DNA of 64,000 nt from Pseudoflavonifractor sp. AF19-9AC (GTDB lineage: Bacteria; Bacillota; Clostridia; Oscillospirales; Oscillospiraceae), in NCBI RefSeq assembly GCF_003478995.1, contig NZ_QUGI01000005.1, forward strand, positions 194,976 through 258,975, read 5' to 3'. A program made the translations under genes and the position numbers. This document shows positions 34,607 to 43,889 of the stretch, in pieces (the stretch's first letter is position 1; each line of letters begins with the position of its first letter). The notes below the pieces were generated by a model. It was not told the origin of the DNA, searched no databases, and saw nothing but the letters and a program-made list of their open reading frames with translations.

Positions 34607-37000
34607 TTACGCCCGGTTCATTTCCTGTTTTTTGTCCTCCGGGCGGGTGGTCATAATGGCGTACAGCTCGGTATTCTGCGGGAAGCGGTCAACAAACGGG
34701 ATGGTGGTATTCCCGAAGAACAGCAGCCCTTCGCCGGAATTGGTATGGGTCACATAGGAAAGCTGGTGGGGGCTGATCCCAAGCTGTTTGGCTAAAATCT
34801 GCCGGTCCCCCTGTGCCTGCGAGAGCAGCACAAGGAAGTCCGAGTTTTCAAAGATGTTCTCGATCTCCGGGCTTGCCAGAAAATCCTTTACATTCTGCGT
34901 TAAAGCACTCGGAACGCACCCTTTTTTTCGCAGCATTTTCCAGATCGCCACACAATAGCTTGCCGTCAGACGGTCACGGAGCAGCACATGAAATTCGTCA
35001 AAGTAACACCATGTGGCGATACCGCGGAGGAAATTCATGGACACCTGCGAGTTTACCAAGTCCTGCATAATGAGCATGGCAATCGTCCGAAGCCCGGCCC
35101 CCAGCTTTTTTAAGTCAAGGCATACCAGACGGCGGTTTAAGTCCACATTGGTTTCATGGTTGAACACGTTAAGGGAGCCCGACACATAAATTTCAAGGGC
35201 CGTCGCCAGCCGCACCGCCTCGCCCTCCGGCTGGGAACAGAGCAGGTCATACAGGGTTTGGAGGGTCGGCATTTTGCTTGTTTCCGGGTCCTGCAAGTGT
35301 TCCCGGTACATCTGGCGCACACAGCGGTCAATGACGGTACGCTCCACCGGCTGCAAGCCGTCCTTGCCGCCGACGATCAGCTCCATCAGCGACAGGATAA
35401 AGTCGGCTTTCAGTGCCATCGGGTTTTCCTCGTCAAAGCTCAAATCAATGTCCATCGGATTGATGTGGTGGGGGCTGTCCGGTGCGATCTCGATGACCTG
35501 TCCGCCCAGCCGCCTGATAAGGGGCGAGTATTCGCCCATCGGGTCCACCACGATAATGCGGTCTTTTGTGGCAAGGAACACGTTCACAAGCTCCCGCTTT
35601 GCGGCGAAGGATTTACCGGAGCCCGGCACACCGAGGAACAGGCCGTTGGGGTTTTTGAGCTTTTTCCGGTTTGCCATGATGACGTTATGGGAAAGGGCGT
35701 TGAGCCCGTAATAGACGGCTTCGCCATCCATGCGGAGCTCCTGCGTCATAAAGGGAACGAAAATGGCCGTGGAGCTGGTGGTCATGCCGCGCTTGATCTC
35801 AATGCCGTTATGGCCCAGCGGAAGGCTGGAAAGAAAACCGTCCTCCTGCTGGAAGTCCAGCCGCTTCAAGGTGCAGTTGTATTTCTGGACGATACCGGAC
35901 ACCGTGAACAGGTCGTTGTCCAGCTCCCGGCGGGTCGGGGCCATGTTTACCACAAGGAAGGTCAGAAGGAACATTCTTTCATTCCGGCTCTGTAAATCTT
36001 CCAAGAGGGTCTTTGCGTCGTTGCTGTACGTTACAAGGTCAGGCGGGAGTATGTCCATGTCGTACCCTGACCGGGCTGCCTTTTTTTGTTCCTCCACTTT
36101 CATCTTGTCAATGTCGGAGACTTTGGCCTTGATGGATTTTACGGCGGCGGCCTGATCGACGGTCTGGATATGGAGGGTAATGGTCATTTCCGCATCCATT
36201 TCCAAAAGCTCCGCCAGCAGCTTGTCCGAGAGCTCCGAGGCCAAAATCTGCAAGTAAGAGGCAGCGCCCCAGGTCGTCCCCACCCGGAACAGTCGGCTGA
36301 AACGGAAATCGAAGCTGTCCGGGGCGATAAAGTCTTTGGTGGAAAGCCCGGTTTTGGGGATCATATCCCATGAAAACCGGAAGGGGGAGCCGCTGCCGGG
36401 GTGGAGTTGCCCGTGAAGAAGCTCCAGCCGTTCCAGCCCCGAAAGGGAACGGCACTTGACGCCCAGCTTTTTGAAGTTCCCGCAAATGTCCGCCTCTACA
36501 CGTTCCAGCCTTGCCCTGGCGGTGGGAAGGTCGTCCACGTTCACGCCGAAGGTCAGGAGCTTTGTGCGGACAATGCCGTTGTTGCTTTTGGCGATCTGGT
36601 TTTCCAGCATTTCCACATACTCACACCGGACGCTGTTGTAATCATCGTCCTGCATGGGGATGTTCACGCTGTACCGGCTGCCCGGGCGGCTCCGGTGGTT
36701 GAGGAAGGAAAGCTGGAACGGAAGGCTGCTGTCAAAGTAGTTGAGGCAGGCGCTCCACCCGTCAAAGATGGCTGCCTGATCTTCGGACTGTGCGAGCTGG
36801 TAGTTGATGTCCTCGTATTCAATGGTTTTGGTGTAATAGCGGTCCGCTACCCGGCACACCCCGTCCCGGTACATTTCCCGGTAAGGGAGGGTCTGCTGGG
36901 CGGTGGTGGGAATGTTCTTTCCTTTCGTGAACAGGCCGGTAAGGCCCTGCTTTTCAGGCTTTCTGCCTGCGGGCTTTCCGGCCCTTCTGCTGTTTCGCAA
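34607..37000 (-). CDS. VirB4-family conjugation ATPase
   Basis: The 797-aa ATPase powers type IV secretion. Walker A is GVPGSGKSFAAKRELVN and Walker B is WCYFDEFHVLL. The motif QNVKDFLASPEIENIFENS is typical of the TraE/VirB4 family of Gram-positive ICEs. A TTG at 37000 lies 9 nt after AAAGGAGG and fits better than upstream ATGs inside the PrgI gene. It overlaps the PrgI gene by 47 bp. Confidence 0.92.
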   Translation of the reverse strand: MRNSRRAGKPAGRKPEKQGLTGLFTKGKNIPTTAQQTLPYREMYRDGVCRVADRYYTKTIEYEDINYQLAQSEDQAAIFDGWSACLNYFDSSLPFQLSFLNHRSRPGSRYSVNIPMQDDDYNSVRCEYVEMLENQIAKSNNGIVRTKLLTFGVNVDDLPTARARLERVEADICGNFKKLGVKCRSLSGLERLELLHGQLHPGSGSPFRFSWDMIPKTGLSTKDFIAPDSFDFRFSRLFRVGTTWGAASYLQILASELSDKLLAELLEMDAEMTITLHIQTVDQAAAVKSIKAKVSDIDKMKVEEQKKAARSGYDMDILPPDLVTYSNDAKTLLEDLQSRNERMFLLTFLVVNMAPTRRELDNDLFTVSGIVQKYNCTLKRLDFQQEDGFLSSLPLGHNGIEIKRGMTTSSTAIFVPFMTQELRMDGEAVYYGLNALSHNVIMANRKKLKNPNGLFLGVPGSGKSFAAKRELVNVFLATKDRIIVVDPMGEYSPLIRRLGGQVIEIAPDSPHHINPMDIDLSFDEENPMALKADFILSLMELIVGGKDGLQPVERTVIDRCVRQMYREHLQDPETSKMPTLQTLYDLLCSQPEGEAVRLATALEIYVSGSLNVFNHETNVDLNRRLVCLDLKKLGAGLRTIAMLIMQDLVNSQVSMNFLRGIATWCYFDEFHVLLRDRLTASYCVAIWKMLRKKGCVPSALTQNVKDFLASPEIENIFENSDFLVLLSQAQGDRQILAKQLGISPHQLSYVTHTNSGEGLLFFGNTTIPFVDRFPQNTELYAIMTTRPEDKKQEMNRA

Positions 37001-37340
37001 TCGGCTGCGCCTCCTTTCTGGCGCTAAGCAGCGCATAGAAGTTTTCGGTTTTGTAAGGCCGCACACGGGGATAGAGGAACCGGGTGCGGATGATGTTTTT
37101 CAGCACTTTTTCCAGCGGCAGACCGTCTCGTTCATACATAGCCAGAAAGAAGAACGGGAGCATGAGGCCGATCATCAGGAACATGGCGGCACTGTTCCCG
37201 ATACTGCCACGGGAAAACAGGTAAGCCGGGAGGCCCACCGCCGCTGCGCTGGAAAAACAAACAAGCTGGCGCTTCGTTAGGTTGAAGGCCAGCTTTGTCT
37301 TGATTTTGGAAAGGTCTTTTGGTACTGGCACATAGGCCAT
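36954..37340 (-). CDS. PrgI-family membrane protein
   Basis: The 128-aa protein starts MAYVPVPKDLSKIKTKLAFN, has two adjacent membrane helices (LVCFSSAAAVGLPAYLFSRG, NSAAMFLMIGLMLPFFFLAM) and a basic tail. PrgI proteins lie just before VirB4 in Gram-positive T4SS operons and are considered VirB3-like channel parts. Confidence 0.9.
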   Translation of the reverse strand: MAYVPVPKDLSKIKTKLAFNLTKRQLVCFSSAAAVGLPAYLFSRGSIGNSAAMFLMIGLMLPFFFLAMYERDGLPLEKVLKNIIRTRFLYPRVRPYKTENFYALLSARKEAQPIAKQQKGRKARRQKA

Positions 37341-37384
37341 TTTGGTACACCTCCTTTATTGCTTCGGGCCAGCATGGCCCGAGG

Positions 37385-38005
37385 TTATCTTGCGGCCTCT
37401 TTGGCCGGGGCTGTGCTGCGGGCAGCTTCGGCGGCCTCTCGTCCGCTCTGCCTTGCCCGCCAGTATTCGGGGTGATACTGCCGGATGGACTGATTGAGTT
37501 TTTCTTCAAACTGTCCTTTGTCCTTAATGCGGTCAGGGATTTTCCACAGCTTTTTGTCCAGCAGCTCCCGGAGCACTACGCTTTCCTGTGCGTCCTCCTC
37601 ATAGCAAATATAGCCCTTGTCCTTGAAGCCGCATTTTTTGGCCGCTGGGGAGAGAACGGCGGCTACCTCGTTTGCCACCATCGTTCCGCCGTGGCTGGCG
37701 GTAGATACCAAAAACACCCCCGGACAGAGGGTTTCACAATTCTGCACCTCGCCCCACGGGGAGCTTTTCGGCGCATGGAACATTCCGCCCGTCCGGCTCC
37801 GGTCTGCCTGCATGAGCGCCGCATTTTCCAATATGGCGCGAAGTTCCGGGGAAAAATAGGCATATTCCCGCAGGACCCGGGCGGCGTCCCCACCACAGGC
37901 GTTCATCAACAGGGTATAGGCATCGCTGTCCGCTTTGGTACAGCGGCCCAGCAGTTTTCCGTCGTAATAGCAGGCCGCGTCATAGCCCGTCCGTTTGCGT
38001 GGCAT
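37385..38005 (-). CDS. Conserved ICE protein (DUF7007-like)
   Basis: The 206-aa protein starts MPRKRTGYDAACYYDGKLLG. The core SSPWGEVQNCETLCPGVFLV followed by STASHGGTMV resembles what I recall as DUF7007, frequent on conjugative elements. ATG 38005 follows AAGGAG. Palindrome copies flank it on both sides, each adjacent to a stop codon. Function unknown. Confidence 0.65.
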   Translation of the reverse strand: MPRKRTGYDAACYYDGKLLGRCTKADSDAYTLLMNACGGDAARVLREYAYFSPELRAILENAALMQADRSRTGGMFHAPKSSPWGEVQNCETLCPGVFLVSTASHGGTMVANEVAAVLSPAAKKCGFKDKGYICYEEDAQESVVLRELLDKKLWKIPDRIKDKGQFEEKLNQSIRQYHPEYWRARQSGREAAEAARSTAPAKEAAR

Positions 38006-38047
38006 GGTTTCCGTCTCCTTTCTGCTTCGGGCCAGCATGGCCCGAGG

Positions 38048-38470
38048 TCAACGCTCTGCGCTGCGGCTGGGCTTTTCCTTCGGAGGCCGTTCTGCCTTTG
38101 CCTGTTCGGCAGCCGCTTTTCCGGCTTTGAGCTGGTCGCTGATGGACGCACGCCCCACAGAGCCGCGCTCCGCCATCTGTTCCAGCTTTGCCTCATAGGC
38201 TTGCAGAACAGCGGTGTTGAGCTGTTCCCGGAACTCCTTTGTGACAGGGTAGGCCATATCCCGGTAGCCGCCTTTGCCGTCTGGCTGGCTGGGCATCCCA
38301 AGAAAGAGCCCCTTGCTGCCCTGTACGATTTTCAGATTTTCCACCACAAAGCAGTCATTGAATTTCACGCTGGCAAAGCCCATGAGGTTTTTCACAGGTT
38401 CGATGACCCGCACGCTTACATCCAGTTTCATAGGGGCGGCTGGTGTTCCGCCCGCAGTTTTTTCCTGCAT
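38048..38470 (-). CDS. SpoVG-family protein
   Basis: The 140-aa protein contains a SpoVG domain (MKLDVSVRVIEPVKNLMGFA, VKFNDCFVVENLKIVQGSKG, LFLGMPSQ) and an Ala/Lys-rich tail. SpoVG binds DNA/RNA in Bacillus. Copies on ICEs are common and may tune host or element expression. ATG 38470 follows AAAGGAG. Confidence 0.85.
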   Translation of the reverse strand: MQEKTAGGTPAAPMKLDVSVRVIEPVKNLMGFASVKFNDCFVVENLKIVQGSKGLFLGMPSQPDGKGGYRDMAYPVTKEFREQLNTAVLQAYEAKLEQMAERGSVGRASISDQLKAGKAAAEQAKAERPPKEKPSRSAER

Positions 38471-38513
38471 GGATTTCTCCTTTCCGCTTCGGGTCAGCAT
38501 GGCCCGAAGTCTC

Positions 38514-39380
38514 TTAATGGCAGCCGAAGATGGATTTTGCAAGACTGCCTGTTTTGAATAAGGTAAAACACAGCAGCACCGTATATCCCACACAGCCCCA
38601 GATCGCCCCGATGGGGTCGCCGTCGGTGGCGATACTCTGGATCAGCACCGCATAGATGGCGACACAGACTAAGATCAACAGACCTTGAAAGCCCACCGCA
38701 AAGAGGGAGCGGAAATAGTTCTGCCCCATGTGTCCGGTTTCCCTGTTGGGGACTGTGGCAAACGGGATAGGCGCTAAACTTGTGAGTAAATAAATTTCAA
38801 TCATACGGCCATATACGATGACGAAGATCACGATGTTTAAGGCAATCATGGTAAGCTGGATCAGGAAGGATTGTAGCCAGAGTCCGAACAGAGGACCTAA
38901 CTCCATCGCCTCAAGCTCTGTCCGCAAACTGTCCAGCACATCCGGCGTGATCTCTGTCCCGTTCTGGATAATGCCCGCTGACTGCTGTATCACATGCTGG
39001 CTCACATCAAAGACCGCCAGCACGATATTGAAGGTGTTCGTCAGGATCATCACAGCCACAAAGGTTTTGAACACCCACTTAAAAAACATCCATGTGTCAA
39101 CTTCATGGAGGTTGTTGCGTTCTATGAGCATCTGTATCAGCTCATAAGTCATTACAAAAGTGAGGATGACCCCGGCGATTGGCAGGATGGCAGTTTCAGA
39201 GATCTGTCGTATCATGGAAAAGACCCCGGCGTTCCAGTCCGCCGGGGTCGTGCCTACCTGTGTGGCGATCTCGCCAACGCTCTGATTGACGTTATCGAAA
39301 AGGCCATCCAGATTTCCCATGATACCATCGACGAGCAGACCTTTCAGCCATTCAACGATTGCGTCGATGATAAAGTCCAT
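38514..39380 (-). CDS. VirB6/TrbL-like channel protein
   Basis: The 288-aa protein has about six membrane helices (AILPIAGVILTFVMTYELIQ, LTMIALNIVIFVIVYG, LLILVCVAIYAVLIQS) and a soluble N-terminal loop. It lies between the Maff2-like and SpoVG genes. It is the polytopic inner channel subunit of the conjugation machine. Confidence 0.85.
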   Translation of the reverse strand: MDFIIDAIVEWLKGLLVDGIMGNLDGLFDNVNQSVGEIATQVGTTPADWNAGVFSMIRQISETAILPIAGVILTFVMTYELIQMLIERNNLHEVDTWMFFKWVFKTFVAVMILTNTFNIVLAVFDVSQHVIQQSAGIIQNGTEITPDVLDSLRTELEAMELGPLFGLWLQSFLIQLTMIALNIVIFVIVYGRMIEIYLLTSLAPIPFATVPNRETGHMGQNYFRSLFAVGFQGLLILVCVAIYAVLIQSIATDGDPIGAIWGCVGYTVLLCFTLFKTGSLAKSIFGCH

Positions 39381-39420
39381 ACATCAGCTCCTTTTCTGGA
39401 AAAGGGACAACGGGTGACAC

Positions 39421-39636
39421 TTAGCTGAACAGGCCGGACAGCAGAGGGATAAGCTGAAGACCGATCAGAACGACACCGCCGCCAGCCATGAGCTGCTTAA
39501 TGCCCTGTGATTTTGCCGCAGGGTTGTCCGACCCGTAACCTTCCAGAAGGTTGATGACGCCCCATACCGCCAGACCGGCACCAAGAGCCATAACCAGAAT
39601 TTTGAGAATGTCGATTGCCTGATTGAAAAATTCCAT
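39421..39636 (-). CDS. Maff2-family small membrane protein
   Basis: The 71-aa protein has two hydrophobic helices (ILVMALGAGLAVWGVINLLE, MAGGGVVLIGLQLIPLLSGL). Such proteins accompany VirD4 and VirB6 genes in Clostridial ICEs and resemble VirB2/TrbC pilin-like subunits. ATG 39636 follows TGGAGG. Confidence 0.8.
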   Translation of the reverse strand: MEFFNQAIDILKILVMALGAGLAVWGVINLLEGYGSDNPAAKSQGIKQLMAGGGVVLIGLQLIPLLSGLFS

Positions 39637-39725
39637 ATACGTTCCTCCATTTTGTTTGTTTGATGGTTTTGGGTACAAAAAAAGCCGCCCACATCGGCGG
39701 CGCTTCGGGTCATCATGGCCCGAAG

Positions 39726-41549
39726 TTACACGAACTCGTCGCTGTCCAGATCATCGAAATTCAACAGGTCAGCTTCTTCGTCCGTGTCGGAGCCGTCCAC
39801 TTCGTACACCGTGTATTCGTCCTCCGGCTTTAGTCTCAATGGCCGGTGGCGGAACAGGCTTTCCAAGCGGAAGGCGTTTTTCTTTTTATCAAATTCGGCT
39901 GTGTACTTGTAATTCGGGTGCTTTTTCAAGTCATACTTCGGGGACAGGAAGGGCGGGAGCCCCCGAAGCTGCAAGATACATTTATCCCCGGGCATGGTGG
40001 TGATCTCGCTGGTGGTCATCAGCTCCCGGCCAAGCCGCTGCATATTCTGGCTGTAACTTTCAGACTGTCCACGGCTTCGGCCCTCGGTCTGCATAGAGAT
40101 GGTGGCCTTGCCCAGCCAGTTTTCCGAAATATCCTTTAGGGTGGAAGCCTCCCGGCCTCCGAGGAACACGATACTGTCCATGTTGCCCATGATGGTTTCG
40201 GAATGGTCTTTGTACAATGCCTTGCACTGGCTCATAGCCTGATAAAAAAGCGTCAGGCTGATCTCACGGGAGCGGATGACGGCCACGATCTTTTCCAGCC
40301 CCGGCACCTGTCCGGTATTGGCTGCCTCGTCCCACAGCACCCGCACATGGTAGGGCAGACGCCCGCCATAGGTGTTGTCAGCCCGTTCACACAGAAGGTT
40401 GAACATCTGCGAAAAAGCGAGGGCAACCAAAAAATTGTAGGTGGTGTCCGTGTCGCTGATAAGAAAGAACAGCGCCGATTTTTCATCCCCCAGCTTATCC
40501 AGTTCCAGCTCGTCATAAGACATGATCTCCCGAAGTTGGGGAATATCAAAGGGAGCCAGCCTTGCACCGCAGGAAATCAAGATGCTTTTGGCTGTCTTGC
40601 CGCTGGCGAGCTTGTATTTCTTATACTGCCTCACGGCGAAGTGCTGGGGGCTGCGGCGTTCCAGCCCGTCAAACATATAGTCCACCGCATTTTTGAAGGT
40701 TTCGTCATCCTCCCGGACTTCCATGCTGTTTATCATTTCCACCAGCGTATTCATGTTGCGTTCTTCCTCCGGCCCCTCAAAGACGATGTAGGACACAAGG
40801 GCGCAGTACAAGAGGGTTTCTGCTTTTGTCCAGAACTCGTCGCCCTCCTTGCCGTCGCCTTTGGTGTTGGCAATCAGGGCGGTAACAAATTTCAAAACAT
40901 CGCTTTCTGTCTTGATATAGGCCAGCGGATTGTAGTGCATGGATTTTGAAAAGTCGATACTGTTGAACACCCGCACCCTGTATTTCTCCCGTTGCAGAAA
41001 CCGCCCGCACTGGTCGAGGGTGCCGCCCTTCGGGTCTACCACCACATACGAGGAATGGGCTTGAAGGAGCTGCGGGGTCAACCAGAACCTTGTCTTTCCC
41101 GAGCCGGACGAGCCGATGACACAGGCGTTTAGGTTCCGGGCATTGGCAGGTATCTTCGGACGGGTGTTCATGGTAAGGAACTCCGTCCCGGTCAGAATGA
41201 CATTGTTCTGAAATTTAGGGTCTACAAACGGCTTTATATCCTCCTTTGTTCCAAAGCGGGCGGTGCCGTATTCCGCATCCCGCCGGAATTTTTTCGCCTG
41301 CCTGATCTTTGACTGTATCAGCAGATACACCCCAGCCGCACCGGCAAGGCCCACCAGCAGGTCAATACCGCCAAGCCCCGGCCAGTAGGTTTCAAAGGCT
41401 TTGGGGAAGGTATCGAGCATCCCCATGAGCTTTGTCCCGAAGTCTGTGCCGGGGGCGATCCGGTAGGCCGTCCCGATTTTGGAGAAAAACCAGAACACAA
41501 AGAGGTACGGCAGGTTTGGGAGCACATATTTTCTGATCTTGTCACTCAA
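39726..41549 (-). CDS. VirD4-type coupling protein
   Basis: The 607-aa ATPase brings the relaxase-DNA complex to the channel. It has two N-terminal membrane helices, Walker A CVIGSSGSGKTRFWLTPQ near residue 148 and Walker B VRVLWDEAANTGQVPG. Its start overlaps the PcfB gene by 4 bp, and PcfB is its usual partner. Confidence 0.93.
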   Translation of the reverse strand: MSDKIRKYVLPNLPYLFVFWFFSKIGTAYRIAPGTDFGTKLMGMLDTFPKAFETYWPGLGGIDLLVGLAGAAGVYLLIQSKIRQAKKFRRDAEYGTARFGTKEDIKPFVDPKFQNNVILTGTEFLTMNTRPKIPANARNLNACVIGSSGSGKTRFWLTPQLLQAHSSYVVVDPKGGTLDQCGRFLQREKYRVRVFNSIDFSKSMHYNPLAYIKTESDVLKFVTALIANTKGDGKEGDEFWTKAETLLYCALVSYIVFEGPEEERNMNTLVEMINSMEVREDDETFKNAVDYMFDGLERRSPQHFAVRQYKKYKLASGKTAKSILISCGARLAPFDIPQLREIMSYDELELDKLGDEKSALFFLISDTDTTYNFLVALAFSQMFNLLCERADNTYGGRLPYHVRVLWDEAANTGQVPGLEKIVAVIRSREISLTLFYQAMSQCKALYKDHSETIMGNMDSIVFLGGREASTLKDISENWLGKATISMQTEGRSRGQSESYSQNMQRLGRELMTTSEITTMPGDKCILQLRGLPPFLSPKYDLKKHPNYKYTAEFDKKKNAFRLESLFRHRPLRLKPEDEYTVYEVDGSDTDEEADLLNFDDLDSDEFV

Positions 41550-42016
41550 CGTCCGTCCTTCACCGCCTCTCTGGTCCGCTGCTTTTCCTTTGCCTGCGTC
41601 CTGATCTGCTCCGTGAATTTCCGAAGCTGGCCGATGATGGAAGCCTTGTCCTGCTCTTTGTTCAGCACCTTTGCGCTGTACTTCTGGAAGGCCGCCGTGA
41701 TGGCGTCCGCCTGATTGGCTTTGAAAAACAGCAGGTAATGGCCGGGGCTCACTTTATGGAAAGCATAGTCCACATGGAACTCCTTCGCGATCCGGTCAAA
41801 ATCCTTTGGGGCTCCCACATAGGGCATGGCACTTTTGCCGCCATAGTGGTTCATCAGCTTTTTCACGCTCTGGCGTCCCTGCGGGGTCAGTGCCTTCCGG
41901 TGGTGCTTTTGCACCGCCCGCGCCACCTTTCCAAGTGCGGCAGCCAGCACCTTTCCCGTGAGCTTTGTTGTCCTGATCGAAAGGGCAACCGTTTTTTGAT
42001 TTACTTCTTCCTGCAT
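41546..42016 (-). CDS. PcfB-family protein
   Basis: The 156-aa protein (TVALSIRTTKLTGKVLAAAL, FDRIAKEFHVDYAFHKVSPG) matches PcfB/DUF3801, an adaptor that links relaxosome and VirD4 in pCF10-like systems. The ATG at 42016 follows AAGGAGG and overlaps VirD4 by 4 bp. Confidence 0.85.
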   Translation of the reverse strand: MQEEVNQKTVALSIRTTKLTGKVLAAALGKVARAVQKHHRKALTPQGRQSVKKLMNHYGGKSAMPYVGAPKDFDRIAKEFHVDYAFHKVSPGHYLLFFKANQADAITAAFQKYSAKVLNKEQDKASIIGQLRKFTEQIRTQAKEKQRTREAVKDGR

Positions 42017-42107
42017 AAAACCTCCTTTCCGTCGGGGTCCCCGTTATCCGGGAGGCCCCCGTACAGTTTCGGGGAACAGAAAACCTCGGGCCAATGTGGC
42101 CCGAGGC

Positions 42108-43145
42108 TTACCGCTCGGCATCCCTGCCGGACGGAGCTTTCTTTTCCGGCTCCGTCTGGACTTTTTCGCCCTGTTCCCGCATGGTCTGCAAGATAGAGGG
42201 CTTCTTTTGAAGCTGGGAGGGCTTTTCGCCGGACAGCGGCTTGATACATTCCAAACGGTCAGCCGCCCGGATGGCGTTGTCCGTGAGCTGCCTCTGCCAT
42301 GCACCTACGCTGGGAGCCCAGCGAAAGCCGCTGCTTTTCAGCTCGGCCCGGGTGTCCGCGTCAGGCTTTCCGTCAAAGAACACCTGCAAGCGGTTGTCCT
42401 CCCGGTTCATTTCCACACGGCCCCCATCGAACTCCCAGCCGGAAAATTCCTGCTGTGCCTGTTTGGAAAGCTGTTCGATACGGGCCTTTACCCGGCGGAT
42501 CTCCGCATTGTTGTTGGTAAGCTGGTAGCTTTCAAAGGGCCTCGGGTCGCTCCGCCAGCTTGACGCCATGCTTGCTTTCAGCTTTTCGATCTGGTCCGGC
42601 GACAGCAGCGCACAGCCGTCCAGTTTGCCATGCTTGCGGTAATAGGCGTTGACCTCCTTCATAATGAGCTGGGAGCGTTCCAGCCCGTCCAGCTTCTTCT
42701 GGAGCTTTTCAATCGCTGCCGGGTCATCGGCACTGATCCCGCCCATGCCGGTGCTGCGTATCTTATCCAGTAGCCCTTGAATATACCGCCATTCCTCCAT
42801 GTTGCTGTCTCGGGCCCGGTTCTGTTTTTCCTTTTTTCCTACCGGGAAGTTGGCAGGTCCGGCGATCATCACAGAGGGAACCCTCGCGTCAATGGCAAAG
42901 CCCTGGTTCATGTTTTCGGCCAGCTTGCGGGCGTAGGTGTCCAGCAGATGGTCGATCTTCTCATGGTACATGGGGTCCACCCTGGATTTTTGCTGTTCGG
43001 CTATGGCGGCGGCCTTATCCACCATTGCCCGGTATTCCGCCGTTGCGCTCCCTTCCTTGTAGTCGGAAAAGCTGTTCATTTCCTTTGCCCGGCGGGCGGC
43101 TCCTTCATTGATAGGGTAATAGTTGATGGTATGCACCTCCTTCAT
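42108..43145 (-). CDS. Conserved ICE protein with single-strand/primase-associated look
   Basis: A 345-aa protein: YYPINEGAARRAKEMNSFSD, GMGGISADDPAAIEKLQKKL, then LKSSGFRWAPSVGAWQRQLT. The last part is a motif found in many mobile-element proteins that act on DNA. The ATG at 43145 directly abuts a palindrome copy and lacks a ribosome site. A clear AAGGAGG lies just inside it, 8 nt before an ATC where relatives, from memory, start MNYYPINE. The start codon may therefore have been lost. Confidence 0.7.
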   Translation of the reverse strand: MKEVHTINYYPINEGAARRAKEMNSFSDYKEGSATAEYRAMVDKAAAIAEQQKSRVDPMYHEKIDHLLDTYARKLAENMNQGFAIDARVPSVMIAGPANFPVGKKEKQNRARDSNMEEWRYIQGLLDKIRSTGMGGISADDPAAIEKLQKKLDGLERSQLIMKEVNAYYRKHGKLDGCALLSPDQIEKLKASMASSWRSDPRPFESYQLTNNNAEIRRVKARIEQLSKQAQQEFSGWEFDGGRVEMNREDNRLQVFFDGKPDADTRAELKSSGFRWAPSVGAWQRQLTDNAIRAADRLECIKPLSGEKPSQLQKKPSILQTMREQGEKVQTEPEKKAPSGRDAER

Positions 43146-43171
43146 GCTTCGGGCCATGCTGGCCCGAAGTC

Positions 43172-43885
43172 TTACCGTTCTTCATGGGAAGGTCCCGCCT
43201 TGTCCTTTTTCGGAGCGGGCGGGGTCTCTTGAAACCGTTTGAGTGCGGCGAGAATGGAGTGGACAGGCTCGGCCTTTTCGGGATAGGCAAATATCCGGTG
43301 TTCCGGCGGGATGTCCTGCGGCCCGTGATAATACTCCTTGAAGCCCTCCGGGACTGCCGACACATACCCACCGGGAGCGAATACGCCGCCCTCGTTGATA
43401 CGCACATCCCGCCCGTATGCTTCATAATCGAAGTAGTTCTGAATGTGCTCCGGTATGTCGATGGTCCCAAACTCGTCGGCGTAAAGACGGCCCAGCCCTT
43501 CATCATCGGAAATATCCGGGTAAAAGCGGTAAAGGTCAAGGTTCTGCGTCAGGTTTATCAAATCCTTCACGCTCCTTGTGTGGTTTCCCAAGACAAGAGC
43601 GGCTTCAAAGGTTTCCAGTCCGCCCTTATCCCGTACTTCCAGCAAGGCGTGGCCCAGCTCGTTCAGCTCGTCGATGTTCTCACATTCGTAGAGATGATCG
43701 TAGAGCCCCAGCACATCACTGTCAAAGCTGGTAAAGAACACTTCGCTGTACCGTTTCCCGTCTATCCCGATTTTGGCAAGGGCGGCCTGCAACTCCTGTG
43801 TCGTCATGGGGAAATGTACCGTTGTCCCTACCTCGATCCCCATTAAGGGGTACAGGGCTGTATTGGTTATATAGGCTTCAAACAT
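43172..43885 (-). CDS. ardA: ArdA antirestriction protein
   Basis: The 237-aa acidic protein begins MFEAYITNTALYPLMGIEVG and contains YDHLYECENIDELNELGHAL. ArdA mimics B-DNA and blocks type I restriction enzymes during entry into a new host. ATG 43885 lies 9 nt after AAAGGAGG. The cytosine methyltransferase upstream is its natural partner in evasion of restriction. Confidence 0.88.
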   Translation of the reverse strand: MFEAYITNTALYPLMGIEVGTTVHFPMTTQELQAALAKIGIDGKRYSEVFFTSFDSDVLGLYDHLYECENIDELNELGHALLEVRDKGGLETFEAALVLGNHTRSVKDLINLTQNLDLYRFYPDISDDEGLGRLYADEFGTIDIPEHIQNYFDYEAYGRDVRINEGGVFAPGGYVSAVPEGFKEYYHGPQDIPPEHRIFAYPEKAEPVHSILAALKRFQETPPAPKKDKAGPSHEER

Positions 43886-43889
43886 GGGC

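Noticed and set aside
36954-37066. ATG start of VirB4 at 37066 or 37036
   Set aside because: Both lie inside the PrgI gene with no ribosome site; TTG 37000 has AAAGGAGG at the right distance.
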